Counted from the stretch's first letter, positions 8,557 to 17,867 are shown. The stretch: 43,780 nucleotides of DNA from Sphaerisporangium melleum (GCF_014646695.1 NZ_BMNT01000009.1:1-43780), one strand, 5' to 3'. A program made the numbers and translations. The notes: a model not told the origin generated them from the letters alone.

Positions 8557-9689
8557 GCCGCCACCTCCTGGGCGGGGGTGCCGGCCCCCGCGGAGAGCTG
8601 CCGGCTGACCCGGCGCTGCTCGGCGACGGCGCGGTAGCGGTGGACCAGCTCGTAGGCGACGATGACCGAGAGCACGATGGTGCCCTGCATGATGACCACG
8701 ATCTCCTTCGGGATGCCGTTGAAGTCGAGGATGTCGTTGGAGTTGTCCAGGAAACTCCACAGCAGGGCGCCCAGGGCGATGCCGATCGGGTTGTTGCGTC
8801 CCATGAGGGCGATCGCGATGCCGGTGAAGCCCAGCCCGGCCGGGAAGTCCAGGCTGTAGGAGTAGGACGCGCCGAGGAGCTGCGGCATGCCGACCAGGCC
8901 GGCGACCGCGCCGGACAGGATCATCGTGTAGAGCACCATCTTCTTGACGTTCACGCCGCTCGCGACGGCCGCGGACTCCGACCGGCCGGTGGCCCGCAGG
9001 TCGAAGCCGAAGCGGGTCCGGTTGAGCACGACGGAGTACGCCACACCGAGCAGCGCCGCCACGATGATCATGCCGAAGACCTTGACCGGGGTGCCGGGGA
9101 TGAGCGCGATGCCGGGGAACTGCCCGGACGGGCCGATGGGCTTGGTGCCGACGTTGTTGCCGTTCAGGATCGCCAGCCGGCCGGGGGTGAGCAGCCAGGC
9201 GCCGAGGCCGGTGGCGATCGCGTTCAGCATGATCGTCGAGATGACCTCGCTGACCCCGCGCGCGGTCTTCAGCACCGCGGCGATCGACGCCCACAGGCCG
9301 CCGATCAGCACGGCGACCAGCATGGTGACGCCGACGTGCAGCGGGCCGGGCAGGGTGATCGCGCCGCCGACCGCGGCGGCGATCAGCGCGGCGAGGCGGT
9401 ACTGGCCGTCCACGCCGATGTTGAACAGGTTCATCCGGAACCCGATCGCGACGGCGAGCGCGGAGATGTAGTACGTGGTGGCGCTGTTGAGGATGATCAC
9501 CTGCACCCGCGGCTTGGTGCTGAAGTCCAGCAGCAGCCCGAAGGTCGCCAGCGGGTCGTTGCCGTTCAGCAGCAGGATGATCGAGGTGACCACGCCGGCG
9601 AAGACGATGGCGAGGATAGGAGCGGCGAGCGCGAGCAGGCCGCTGAGCCTGACCCTGCCGAGCAGCCGGTCGGTGAAGGACGAACTCAT
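8553..9689 (-). CDS. Nucleoside ABC transporter permease (first permease, NupP/YufP-like)
   Basis: A 378-residue polytopic subunit. The N-terminal cytoplasmic start MSSSFTDRLLGRVRL is followed by a first helix. The family segment IGFRMNLFNIGVDGQYRLAAL lies near residue 80-100, and the coupling loop LRATGRSESAAVASGVNVKKM interacts with the ATPase in related transporters. The ATG at 9689 overlaps the ATPase stop by four bases (ATGA), so the two are translated together. The C-terminus ends AQEVAA, where the mini-ORF to the next permease begins. With the BMP lipoprotein, ATPase and second permease this makes a complete importer. Confidence 0.94.
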   Translation of the reverse strand: MSSSFTDRLLGRVRLSGLLALAAPILAIVFAGVVTSIILLLNGNDPLATFGLLLDFSTKPRVQVIILNSATTYYISALAVAIGFRMNLFNIGVDGQYRLAALIAAAVGGAITLPGPLHVGVTMLVAVLIGGLWASIAAVLKTARGVSEVISTIMLNAIATGLGAWLLTPGRLAILNGNNVGTKPIGPSGQFPGIALIPGTPVKVFGMIIVAALLGVAYSVVLNRTRFGFDLRATGRSESAAVASGVNVKKMVLYTMILSGAVAGLVGMPQLLGASYSYSLDFPAGLGFTGIAIALMGRNNPIGIALGALLWSFLDNSNDILDFNGIPKEIVVIMQGTIVLSVIVAYELVHRYRAVAEQRRVSRQLSAGAGTPAQEVAA

Positions 9690-11287
9690 GCTTCCTCCCC
9701 GGCCTCGGCCGCGGCCGAGCCGGCTCGCTCTGGGGACGTGGCGGCGCCGGTCATCGCGGAGCCGAGCTGCTCGGGCGTCACCGAGGCGGGGTCCACGTCG
9801 GCGACGACGCGGCCGCGCAGGATGACCTTCAGCGAGTCCGACAGGCCGATCAGCTCGTCCAGGTCCGCCGAGATCAGCAGGACGGCCAGGCCCTGGGCGC
9901 GGGCGGCGCGCAGGTGGTCCCAGATGGCGGCCTGGGCGCCGACGTCCACGCCGCGGGTGGGGTGGGAGGCGATGAGCACGACCGGGGCGCCGCTCATCTC
10001 CCGGCCGACGATCAGTTTCTGCTGGTTTCCGCCGGACAGCGCCAGGGCGTCCACGTCGATGCCGGGAGTGCGGACGTCGTAGTCCCTGACGATGCGCTCG
10101 GTGTCGGCGCGGGCGCCGGCCCGGTCGATCCACGGGCCCCTGACGTTGGGCTTCCTGGTCTGGTGGCCGAGGATGCGGTTCTCCCAGAGGGGCGCCTGGA
10201 GCAGCAGTCCGTGCCGGTGGCGGTCCTCGGGGATGTAGCCGATGCCGCCTTCGCGGCGCCGCAGCGTGCTCCAGGCGGAGATGTCGGCACCGTCGAGGAC
10301 GATCGTGCCCGCGGCGGAGCGCATGCCCATGATGGCCTCGACCAGCTCGGCCTGCCCGTTGCCCTCGACACCGGCGATGCCGAGCACCTCGCCCTTGTGG
10401 ATGTCGAACGAGACGTCCGCCACGACCGCGCGTCCGTCGCCGTCGCGGACGGTGAGGCCGCGTACGGCCAGCGCGACCTGGTCGGTGACCGTGGACTCGC
10501 GGGTCTCGGGGCTCGGCAGCTCGCTGCCCACCATCAGCTCGGCGAGCCGCCGGGCCGTGACGTCCTTGGGGTCGACCTCGGCCACGGTGGTGCCGCGCCG
10601 GATGACCGTGATGGCGTCGGCGACCCGCAGCACCTCGTCGAGCTTGTGGGAGATGAAGATGATGGTCAGGCCCTCGCGGACCAGGCCGCGCAGGTTGTCG
10701 AACAGCTCGTCGACCTCCTGCGGCACCAGCACGGCGGTCGGCTCGTCCAGGATGAGGATGCGCGCGCCGCGGTAGAGCACCTTGAGGATCTCCACCCGCT
10801 GGCGGGCGCCGACGCCGAGGTCCTCGACCAGGCTGTCGGGCTGGACGCCGAGACCGTAGGCGTCGGAGATCTCCTTGATCTTGCGGCGGGCCGCGGCGAA
10901 GTCGATGCCGACACCGCCCTTGCGCGGCTCGCTGCCCAGGATGATGTTCTCCAGGACGGTGAGGTTGTCGGCGAGCATGAAGTGCTGGTGCACCATGCCG
11001 ATGCCGGCCGCGATGGCGTCGCCCGGGGTACGGAAGGAGACCGGCGCGCCGTTGACGCGGATCACGCCTTCGTCCGGCCGTTGCATGCCGTACAGGATCT
11101 TCATGAGCGTGGACTTGCCCGCGCCGTTCTCTCCGACGATCGCGTGCACGTGTCCGCGGCGCACGGTCAGGCGGATGTCACGGTTGGCGACGACGCCGGG
11201 GAATCTCTTGGTGATGCCCTCTAGCTCGACGGCGGGCTCGGTCGTGGTGGCCGAAGAAGTCGAAGTGCTGATGGCGGCCTCCTCCAT
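9686..11287 (-). CDS. Nucleoside ABC transporter ATP-binding protein with two ATPase domains (NupO/YufO-like)
   Basis: About 533 residues containing two ABC domains in tandem, as in ribose and nucleoside importers. Domain 1 has a full Walker A (GENGAGKST at 52-60), Q-loop VHQHFML, Walker B LILDEPTAVL and a degenerate signature LGVGARQR. Domain 2 has a degenerate Walker A (GVEGNGQAEL), a good signature LSGGNQQK and a degenerate Walker B ending in HPTRG. Each composite site therefore mixes intact and decayed motifs, usual for this family. The start is uncertain: ATG 11287 has GAGG nine bases upstream, while an earlier in-frame start at 11374 would add an Arg/Pro/Ala tail. It powers uptake with the permeases at 7.2-9.7 kb. 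Confidence 0.93.
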   Translation of the reverse strand: MEEAAISTSTSSATTTEPAVELEGITKRFPGVVANRDIRLTVRRGHVHAIVGENGAGKSTLMKILYGMQRPDEGVIRVNGAPVSFRTPGDAIAAGIGMVHQHFMLADNLTVLENIILGSEPRKGGVGIDFAAARRKIKEISDAYGLGVQPDSLVEDLGVGARQRVEILKVLYRGARILILDEPTAVLVPQEVDELFDNLRGLVREGLTIIFISHKLDEVLRVADAITVIRRGTTVAEVDPKDVTARRLAELMVGSELPSPETRESTVTDQVALAVRGLTVRDGDGRAVVADVSFDIHKGEVLGIAGVEGNGQAELVEAIMGMRSAAGTIVLDGADISAWSTLRRREGGIGYIPEDRHRHGLLLQAPLWENRILGHQTRKPNVRGPWIDRAGARADTERIVRDYDVRTPGIDVDALALSGGNQQKLIVGREMSGAPVVLIASHPTRGVDVGAQAAIWDHLRAARAQGLAVLLISADLDELIGLSDSLKVILRGRVVADVDPASVTPEQLGSAMTGAATSPERAGSAAAEAGEEA

Positions 11288-11469
11288 GCGGACGGCCTCG
11301 GTGGCGGGGCGGCCTGTCCGCTGGGGCGCGGCGGCCGGCCTCTCGCCGGCGGGACGGGTGGGCGCTCGGACCACGCGGGCCCGTGCCGGACGCGGCGGCG
11401 GGCCCCCCGGGCGGATCGGCGTCCGGGGATGGCCGCCGCCCCGGCGGAGCGTGAACCGACAGTAGCCGA

Positions 11470-11500
11470 AGGGGCCCGGTGCTCTGGCCGCCGGGCCCCT
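11470..11500 (-). terminator. Intercistronic hairpin between the BMP lipoprotein gene and its ABC genes
   Basis: A perfect 10-bp stem (AGGGGCCCGG and its complement) with an 11-nt loop, starting 17 bp past the lipoprotein stop and about 180 bp before the ATPase start. It has no U-tract. The position fits partial termination or 3' end protection that yields more binding protein than membrane parts. Confidence 0.7.
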
Positions 11501-11516
11501 CGCGGATTTCAGCAGG

Positions 11517-12596
11517 TCACTCGGACGGGACCTTGATCTCGCCGTCGATGATCTTCTGCTTGTACTCGTCCAGCTTGTTCTTGATGTCGTCGACCTGGCC
11601 GCCGGTGGTGGAGAAGTCGACGCCGCCGGCCTTGAGGTCGTAGGTCGTCGGGCCGGCCTTGACCGTGCCGTCCACGTAGCTCTTCAGGAAGTCGAAGACC
11701 GCGACATCGACCTTCTTGAGCATGGAGGTCAGGATGACGCTGCGCACGCTCGCGTCGGCGGTGAGGGCCTGGTCGGAGTCGACGCCGATGGCCCAGGCCT
11801 TGGCGTCCTTGGCGGCCTCGAAGACGCCGCCACCCGAGCCGCCCGCCGCCTGGTAGACGATGTCGGCGCCGGCGTCGTACATGCCCTGCGCGGCGGTCTT
11901 GCCCTTGGCCGGGTCGTTGAACCCGGCGAAGTCCGGCGGCTGGGTGAGGTACTTCACGTCGACCTTGATGTCCGGCTTCACGGACTGGGCGCCGCGGACG
12001 TACCCGGCCTCGAACTTCTTGATCAGCGGCACCTGGACGCCGCCGACGAAGCCGATGTGGTCCTTCTTGGTCTTCAGCGCCGCGGCGGCGCCGACCAGGA
12101 AGGAGCCCTCGTTCTCGGCGAAGACCAGGTTGGAGATGTTCGGGCCCTGCGCCGCGTCGTCGATGATGGCGAACTTGACCTCGGGGAACTCGGCCGCGAC
12201 CTTCTTGATCGCCTCGGAGTAGGCGAAGCCGACCGCGATGACCGGGTTGTAGCCGCTCTGCGCGAGGAGGCGGAGGCGCTCCTCCTTCTGGGCGCCGGTC
12301 TCGCCGGCCCCGGCCTCGAGCTCCTTGGTCTCGCCCAGCTTCAGCTCGGCCTTGGCCTTCTCCAGGCCCGCCGCGGCGGCGTCGTTGAACGACTGGTCGC
12401 CCCGGCCGCCGATGTCGTACGCGAGGCCGACCTTGGCGGCGTCCGCCGCCGCCGGCGCCGAGGAGGCCGCGGTGGCCCCCTGGGAGGCGGTGTCGGTGCC
12501 GCCGGAACCGCTGTCGCCGCCGCATGCCGCGACGGCCATGAGCATGGCGCTCACCGCGGTCGTGGCGGCCAACTTGCCTGCGTGATTGCGGAGCAA
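11517..12596 (-). CDS. bmpA: BMP-family nucleoside-binding lipoprotein
   Basis: The extracytoplasmic receptor of the nucleoside importer, about 359 residues. The N-terminus LRNHAGKLAATTAVSAMLMAVAAC has a lipobox with Cys at 25. The mature part shows family segments: VGLAYDIGGRGDQSFNDAA, NPVIAVGFAYSEAI, ENEGSFLVGAAAAL and a late VDSDQAL. The start is TTG at 12596, because a strong GGAAGGAG site lies five bases upstream; the longer in-frame ATG at 12701 would overlap the promoter. It is the first gene of the uptake operon and is followed by a hairpin. BMP proteins bind purine nucleosides in characterised members; the exact ligand here is inferred. Confidence 0.94.
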   Translation of the reverse strand: MLRNHAGKLAATTAVSAMLMAVAACGGDSGSGGTDTASQGATAASSAPAAADAAKVGLAYDIGGRGDQSFNDAAAAGLEKAKAELKLGETKELEAGAGETGAQKEERLRLLAQSGYNPVIAVGFAYSEAIKKVAAEFPEVKFAIIDDAAQGPNISNLVFAENEGSFLVGAAAALKTKKDHIGFVGGVQVPLIKKFEAGYVRGAQSVKPDIKVDVKYLTQPPDFAGFNDPAKGKTAAQGMYDAGADIVYQAAGGSGGGVFEAAKDAKAWAIGVDSDQALTADASVRSVILTSMLKKVDVAVFDFLKSYVDGTVKAGPTTYDLKAGGVDFSTTGGQVDDIKNKLDEYKQKIIDGEIKVPSE

Positions 12597-12672
12597 GATG
12601 ACTCCTTCCGTGATCTTCGCCGTCCAACCTGTGTGCACGCGCGAAGAAAGACCGCACGGCAACCCTGCACGG

Positions 12673-12703
12673 AAGATAGTTGTTTGACCGGTGATGGCCA
12701 AAC
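12673..12703 (-). promoter_or_regulatory. Promoter of the nucleoside uptake operon with candidate operator
   Basis: On the minus strand TTGGCC (12701-12696) and TATCTT (12678-12673) are separated by exactly 17 bp, a good housekeeping-type promoter about 75 nt before the TTG start. The inverted repeat GTTTG-N12-CAAAC (12682-12703) covers the spacer and -35 and could bind a repressor. Which regulator is not apparent. Confidence 0.6.
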
Positions 12704-12831
12704 CAGCGCCTGGCTCCGAAATAGGTCCGTTATGCAGCTCAGTCCGGCCTGTGACCTGCGAAACCGTGAAACAGCGCCCCGGAGAGCCCCTTTCGGACGC
12801 CCCGCACGGCCCGCCGCCGGGGCGTGGAGGG

Positions 12832-14073
12832 CTAGGCGGTCACCGGCTGGGCGTCGGGCCGCTCGGCGGAGCCGGTGGCACCCTCCCACAGCGCGGTGAG
12901 GGCCGTGGCGGCCAGGATGCGCACGCCGATGCCGATGCACCTCTCGTCCACGTCGAAGGTGCCCTGGTGGATGTCGATCTGCCGGGTGTCCCCCGGGGTG
13001 CGCACGCCGAGCCGGGCGTAGGCGCCGGCGACCGACTCCAGGTACCAGCCGAAGTCCTCGCCGCCGAGGGACTGCGGCGTGGGCACGGTGGACTCCTCGC
13101 CCAGCACGCGGTGGGCGGAATCGCGCAGCATCCGCACGCTGTCGGCCTCGTTGATGGTGGGCGGGACGCCGCGGATGTAGTTCATCTCGGCCTCGACGCC
13201 GTAGGCGATGGCGACCGAGTCCAGCAGTGACTTGAACAGGTCGGGGGCCTCGTGCCAGGCCTGCTCGTCCAGGCAGCGGATGGTGCCCTCGGCCACGCCG
13301 TCGTCGGGGATGGCGTTGGCGACCGAGCCCGCCTGGACCCGGCCCCACACCAGCGACAGCGACGAGCGGGGGTCGACGCGGCGACTCAGCGCGGCCGGCA
13401 GCTCGGTGACGATCTTGGCGAGCGCGAAGACCAGGTCGGCGGTCAGGTGGGGGCGTGCGGTGTGGCCGCCGGGGCCGGCGACCCGGACGCTGACCTTGTC
13501 GCACGCGCCGGTGATCGGGCCGACCCGCAGGCCGAGCTTGCCGACCTCCACGCGCGGGTCGCAGTGCAGGCCGAAGATGCGGTCCACACCGCTGATGCCA
13601 CCGGCCTCAAGGACCTTCAGCGCGCCGCCGGGCATGACCTCCTCGGCGGGCTGGAAGATCAGGCGGACCCGCCCGGGCAGCAGCCCGGCGGCCGCCTGCC
13701 CGGCCAGGAACAGCCCGGTGCCGAGCACGATCGAGGTGTGCACGTCGTGGCCGCAGGCGTGGCAGACGCCCGGGACGGTCGAGCGGTAGGACACGTCCTT
13801 CTCGTCGGGGAGCGGCAGCGCGTCGATGTCGGCCCGCAGCGCGACGGTGGGGCCGTCGCCGCTGCCGATGTCGCAGATGAGGCCGGTGCCGCGCGGCAGT
13901 GGGGTCGGGACGAGCCCGGCGGCGGCCAGGCGCGCGGCGATGCGCTCGGTCGTGCGGTGCTCGACGAATCCGAGCTCGGGGTGGGCGTGCAGGTCACGCC
14001 GGAACCCGATCAGGGACTCGTTGTGAGCGCGCAGGAACGCGTCGAGCTCGCCCCGTAGATCACTTGCCGGCAT
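12832..14073 (-). CDS. M20-family amidohydrolase (metallopeptidase, M20D-like)
   Basis: A 413-residue cytoplasmic zinc-dependent amide hydrolase of the type that deacylates N-acyl amino acids or cleaves related amides. Metal-site signatures are visible: CHACGHDVHTSI (Cys/His pair of M20D enzymes), FQPAEEVMPGGA (Glu-Glu), GLHCDP, and a late GGEDFGWYL. The dimerisation domain lies around ACDKVSVRVAGPGGHTARPH. There is no signal peptide. Its ATG overlaps the end of the GCS2-type ligase gene by 14 bp, so the two are probably co-translated. An amide-forming enzyme and an amide-cleaving enzyme side by side suggests linked metabolism of a gamma-glutamyl or acyl amide, which is inference. The 235 bp after its stop carry the promoter of the nucleoside operon. 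Confidence 0.9.
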   Translation of the reverse strand: MPASDLRGELDAFLRAHNESLIGFRRDLHAHPELGFVEHRTTERIAARLAAAGLVPTPLPRGTGLICDIGSGDGPTVALRADIDALPLPDEKDVSYRSTVPGVCHACGHDVHTSIVLGTGLFLAGQAAAGLLPGRVRLIFQPAEEVMPGGALKVLEAGGISGVDRIFGLHCDPRVEVGKLGLRVGPITGACDKVSVRVAGPGGHTARPHLTADLVFALAKIVTELPAALSRRVDPRSSLSLVWGRVQAGSVANAIPDDGVAEGTIRCLDEQAWHEAPDLFKSLLDSVAIAYGVEAEMNYIRGVPPTINEADSVRMLRDSAHRVLGEESTVPTPQSLGGEDFGWYLESVAGAYARLGVRTPGDTRQIDIHQGTFDVDERCIGIGVRILAATALTALWEGATGSAERPDAQPVTA

Positions 14074-15241
14074 GGCCTATCGCCCCGTTCGACGTCCTCA
14101 GGTTGGTGGTGACGAAGCGGTCCTCGGCGAGTTCTGCGATCGTCGCGTCGACGACGTCGTCGAGGGTTCCGCCCGCGTTCAGGATGGTGCGCTGGCGTTC
14201 GCAGGAGTTGCCCTGCTCCACCACGTCGGTGATGGTGGCGAGCTCGTCGGCGCAGCCGAGTCGCTCGGCGACCGGCGCCAGCTCACGCGCCAGCTCGTAC
14301 AGCATGTCGCGCATCGGCGCGGTGGATCCGTGGTCGTCGGTGATGACGAACGCGTCCAGCCCGTAGCGGGTGGCCCGCCACTTGTTGTCGCGCACGACCC
14401 AGGGGGCGGGGTGCGGAAGGCGGTAGCCGCGGTCGAGCTGCTGGTCGAACTGCTGGACCAGACACTGCGACAGCGCCGTCACCATCCCGACCTCGCGGAG
14501 GGTGGGTATCCCGTCGAACATGCGAATCTCAATCGTGCCGAAGTCGGGGTGTGGCCGGATGTCCCACCACACCTCTTTGATGCTCTTGATGGTCCCCGCG
14601 CGCTTCAGGGTGTCCATGTATTCTTCGAACTCGGCCCAGTCGGCCAGCATCTGCGGTGGTCCCGCGGTCGGCAGCGCACCGAAGACAATGGCCCTGCTGG
14701 AGGCGAGCCCGGTGTCTTGGCCGCCCCAGTATGGGCTGGAGGCCGTCAGCGCCAGGAAATGCGGCAGGTAGGCCGCAAGTGCGTTGACGATGGGGATGAC
14801 TTTATCCCGATCCCGCACCCCCACGTGGACATGTACGCCAAATGTTTGGATCCTCCATGCCAGCCACTGCATCTCTTCGACCAGCTCGGTGTAGCGCTGG
14901 ACGGGGGCGTAGACGGCGTCGCGCCAGTCGCTGATCGCGTGCGTACCCGTGCAGGCCAGGGCCATTCCCTGCGGGTCGACGACCTCACGGAGGCGATCGA
15001 TCGTTGTGCGCAGGTCGTGCAGTGCCTCGCCGACCGTGTGGCACACGTCGGTGATTATCTCGAGTTGCGACTGCATCAACTCGTGCATGACCTTCGGCCG
15101 GGGGGTCTCGCTGAGATCGGGGATGGCCTCCAGCACCATGCGCGCGTCCTGGCGGAGCCGGCGCGTGCGCTTGTCGACGAGCTGGAGCTCCCATTCGACG
15201 CCCAGAGAAGGGCCACGCGAGGGGTTGAACGCGATAGGCAC
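14060..15241 (-). CDS. Carboxylate-amine ligase of the GCS2 (YbdK/glutamate-cysteine ligase 2) family
   Basis: About 393 residues. The family start PIAFNPSRGPSLGVEWELQLVD supplies the substrate/ATP-binding region. The segment QTFGVHVHVGV contains the conserved HVHV, and VWWDIRPHPDFGTIEIRMFDG the late Arg/Glu residues. It forms an amide or peptide bond between a carboxylate such as glutamate and an amine at ATP cost; the true substrate in this branch is unknown. The GTG at 15241 is chosen because GGAGG lies seven bases before it; the upstream ATG at 15304 has none. It overlaps the M20 amidohydrolase gene by 14 bp. The 227 bp upstream carry no gene and must hold the promoter. Confidence 0.88.
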   Translation of the reverse strand: MPIAFNPSRGPSLGVEWELQLVDKRTRRLRQDARMVLEAIPDLSETPRPKVMHELMQSQLEIITDVCHTVGEALHDLRTTIDRLREVVDPQGMALACTGTHAISDWRDAVYAPVQRYTELVEEMQWLAWRIQTFGVHVHVGVRDRDKVIPIVNALAAYLPHFLALTASSPYWGGQDTGLASSRAIVFGALPTAGPPQMLADWAEFEEYMDTLKRAGTIKSIKEVWWDIRPHPDFGTIEIRMFDGIPTLREVGMVTALSQCLVQQFDQQLDRGYRLPHPAPWVVRDNKWRATRYGLDAFVITDDHGSTAPMRDMLYELARELAPVAERLGCADELATITDVVEQGNSCERQRTILNAGGTLDDVVDATIAELAEDRFVTTNLRTSNGAIGHAGK

Positions 15242-15468
15242 AGCAACGCCTCCATGAGCAACGGTCCCAAGGCCGAGTCTCCGCCACCCGGCGTGATCGG
15301 CCAACCCTGAGTCACCCCAGTACGCTCCGGCTTACCGCGAATACCGCGTTGTCCCCACGAAACCGGAGGAGCTACCCCACCTATCCATGGTCAACCGCAA
15401 AACGGTCGTTCACCATCTCTGCCCCTGAAGGGGCCCTTGTATGCGGGCACCACACGGACCGGAGGCGG

Positions 15469-15684
15469 CTACCGGTCGGCCGTGCGCAGGAAGCGCCAGG
15501 CGATGAGCCCGATCACCAGGGCCAACAGCAGATTGACGGCGATCAGGATGCCGTGCACCACGTAGAAGGCCTTCGGGTGCCCATCGGCGAGGTTGAACCC
15601 CAGCATGATCCACTCAAAGACCATGAACGCGGCCACGACCAGCAGAAAGCCGGCCACACGTCGAGTCGTCTTCACCGAGTCCAC
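15469..15684 (-). CDS. SCO4848-type small membrane protein
   Basis: A 71-residue protein with two transmembrane helices (about 11-31 and 43-66), short basic ends and the motif YVVHGILIAVN at the start of helix 2. Its size and sequence match the small membrane protein encoded beside the D-alanyl-D-alanine carboxypeptidase in Streptomyces coelicolor (SCO4848 next to SCO4847), and here too the carboxypeptidase gene is the divergent neighbour. The function is unknown; conserved neighbourhood suggests an envelope role. The GTG start follows CGGAGGTACA. Confidence 0.82.
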   Translation of the reverse strand: MDSVKTTRRVAGFLLVVAAFMVFEWIMLGFNLADGHPKAFYVVHGILIAVNLLLALVIGLIAWRFLRTADR

Positions 15685-15772
15685 TGTACCTCCGGATGAT
15701 GACCGACCGTCTTCGTGATCTTTGTAGTGTCTTGCCCCACTGGAAATCCGACAAAGCTACTCTGAGTTCCCT

Positions 15773-16918
15773 ATGGGGATGAAGTTCGTATCAGCCGTCA
15801 GCGCGCTCGCGCTGGCCGGCGGGCTCACGCTCGTCGGCCCCGCTCCGGCGCGCTCCGCGTCCGACGACACCGCGCCCGTCGGCGGCGCGCTGCTCGGCCG
15901 GCGCGGCGTGGTGGTCGACCCGGCGGCCAAGGCCCTGCCCAAGACCGAGGCGTCGGCCTTCGTCGTCGCCGACGCCGACACCGGCGAGGTGCTGGCCGCC
16001 AAGGACGCCCACGGGCGCTTTCTGCCCGCCAGCACCCTGAAGATCCTCACGGCCGTCACGCTCATCCCCAAGCTGGACAAGGCAAAGATCATCAAGCCGA
16101 GCGCGGAGGCGTGCAACGTCGAGGGCAGCGCCGTCGGGCTGACCCAGCACCGGATCTACCGGGTGCACGACCTGCTCCGCGCGCTGATGATGGTGTCCGG
16201 CAACGACGCCGCCGTGGCGCTCGCCGAGGCCAACGGAGGCCTCGCCCGCACCCTGGCCGACATGAACGCCGAGGCCAGGCGGCTGCAGGCACTGGACACC
16301 GTCGCCAAGACGCCGAACGGCCTGGACAAGCCGGGGCAGAGCAGCTCGGCCTACGACCTCGCGCTCATCGCCCGCGCCGGGCTGGCCAACGCCGACTTCC
16401 GCGAGTACGTCGGCACCAAGGTGGCGAACTTCCCCGCCCCCGGCGGCAAGCACTACGAGATGGCCAACCACAACCGGCTCCTCGGCCGCTACCCCGGCAT
16501 GATCGGCGTCAAGAACGGCTGGACGACCAAGGCGCTCGGCAGCTTCGTCGGCGCCGCCAAGCGCGGCGGCCACACGATCATCGTCTCGATCATGCGGCAC
16601 GAGGGATCGTTCTGGGAGGAGGTCAAGCAGCTCCTGGACTGGGGGTTCGCCTCCCGGGGGCACGTGGCCGCCGTCGGTTCGCTCGTCCAGCCGGTGCCCG
16701 AGGCCAGGCCCACCAAGCCGGTCGGCGGCCCGCCCGGCGCGCCGCCCGTCGCACGGGCCGCGACGCCCGCGCCGGCCGCCTCCGGCCAGAACTCCCCACT
16801 GCTCGGCACCGGCGCCCTGGTCGCGGCCGCCGGCCTGCTCGGCGGCGGCCTGTGGATCGCCTACGGCGTGCGCCGCCGCTCCCGCCGCCGCGGTCGGCCG
16901 CTCCCGCCGTCGCCGTAG
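15773..16918 (+). CDS. D-alanyl-D-alanine carboxypeptidase (low-molecular-mass PBP)
   Basis: Trims the terminal D-Ala of peptidoglycan pentapeptides outside the membrane. A 381-residue protein with a signal peptide (MKFVSAVSALALAGGLTLVGPAPARSA), the active-site SxxK as STLK at 87-90, SGN at 142-144 and KNGW as the third motif (KTG box variant with Asn). A Pro/Ala-rich linker (about 305-340) and a C-terminal membrane anchor with an Arg-rich cytoplasmic end follow, replacing the amphipathic helix of the Escherichia coli enzymes. Two starts are possible, at 15773 and 15779. TACTCT nine bases upstream is a possible -10. It is divergent from the SCO4848-type gene and converges on the BrkB gene with only 7 bp between stops. 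Confidence 0.94.
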   Translation: MGMKFVSAVSALALAGGLTLVGPAPARSASDDTAPVGGALLGRRGVVVDPAAKALPKTEASAFVVADADTGEVLAAKDAHGRFLPASTLKILTAVTLIPKLDKAKIIKPSAEACNVEGSAVGLTQHRIYRVHDLLRALMMVSGNDAAVALAEANGGLARTLADMNAEARRLQALDTVAKTPNGLDKPGQSSSAYDLALIARAGLANADFREYVGTKVANFPAPGGKHYEMANHNRLLGRYPGMIGVKNGWTTKALGSFVGAAKRGGHTIIVSIMRHEGSFWEEVKQLLDWGFASRGHVAAVGSLVQPVPEARPTKPVGGPPGAPPVARAATPAPAASGQNSPLLGTGALVAAAGLLGGGLWIAYGVRRRSRRRGRPLPPSP

Positions 16919-16925
16919 CCGCCGC

Positions 16926-17867
16926 TCAGCGGTACTCGCTGGCCGGGGCGGGCGTCGGCTCCGGCGGCGGGGCTCCCCCGGAGGTGGCGGTCCAGGCGGC
17001 GACGTACAACGCCCAGCGGGTGGACAGGTTGAGCCACACGAGCAGGCCGACGATCACGGCGAACGCCCCGTAGATCGGATTGCCCAAGGTGTGCCCGAGC
17101 AGCAGCGTCGCGGCCTGCTTGAGCACGCCGAACCCCGCCGCGCCGAGCAGCGCGCCCTTGAGCGTGATCAGCACCGGCTGGCCCACCCGGGCCATCCAGC
17201 CGAGGATGACCAGGAAGACCAGCATGTCGGCCAGGACGCTGATCAGCACGCCCGCCGTCCGCACCAGCGCGGTGGCCACCACCGACTCGCCGAACCCGAG
17301 CCAGCCCGCGATGGTGCCGGTGGCCTGCACGGCGAACCCGCCGACCACCACCGAGACCACCAAGGTGAGGCCGATCAGCAGCAGGGCCACCAGGTCGCGC
17401 AGTTTGCCGACGAACCAGTTCACCGGCGGCTCGCAGCTCACGCACATCTCCTGCAGCGCGCCGCGCAGGGCGTCCACGACGCCGAGCCCGGCGTACAGCA
17501 GGCCGAGCAGGCCGATGAGGCCCGCGCTCGTGCGCGCCGCGGCGAGATCCTGGATGCGCAGCCGGCCGGCCAGGCCGGGAAGCTGCTGGTCGACGGCGCG
17601 CACGAACGTGGCGAGCGCGTCGGGCCGCACGCTGAGGACGTAGCCGAACAGGGAGAACGCCAGCGCGAGCAGGGGGAAGAACGACAGGAACGCGAAGTAG
17701 GTGACCGCGCCGGCCAGCCGGTCGCCGCGCTGGCTCTGGTAACGGTGAAAGGTGCGGATCAGGTGGTCCAGCCAGAGCCAGCGCACCCGCGACCGCTCGA
17801 TGCGGCGCCTGCTCCACTGTTTGCCGGCCTCGATCGTCCGCACGACCGAGGCCCACGCGTCGCCCAT
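16926..17867 (-). CDS. YihY/BrkB-family inner membrane protein
   Basis: About 313 residues with six transmembrane helices. Family segments include SQRGDRLAGAVTYFAFLSFFPLLALAFSLFG near residue 40-70 and the closing SLYG-like region NPIYGAFAVIVGLLVWLNLSTRWALYVAAW. Older work called this family ribonuclease BN, a misassignment; no enzymatic activity is established, and envelope roles are suspected. The ATG at 17867 follows TAGGTGA; a GTG nine bases earlier is less likely. It lies downstream of trpS on the same strand, with a strong hairpin between them, and converges on the carboxypeptidase gene. Confidence 0.9.
   Translation of the reverse strand: MGDAWASVVRTIEAGKQWSRRRIERSRVRWLWLDHLIRTFHRYQSQRGDRLAGAVTYFAFLSFFPLLALAFSLFGYVLSVRPDALATFVRAVDQQLPGLAGRLRIQDLAAARTSAGLIGLLGLLYAGLGVVDALRGALQEMCVSCEPPVNWFVGKLRDLVALLLIGLTLVVSVVVGGFAVQATGTIAGWLGFGESVVATALVRTAGVLISVLADMLVFLVILGWMARVGQPVLITLKGALLGAAGFGVLKQAATLLLGHTLGNPIYGAFAVIVGLLVWLNLSTRWALYVAAWTATSGGAPPPEPTPAPASEYR

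Noticed and set aside
5486-12596. Horizontally acquired nucleoside cluster
   Set aside because: Base and codon use match the rest of the window and the gene order is the usual actinomycete one.
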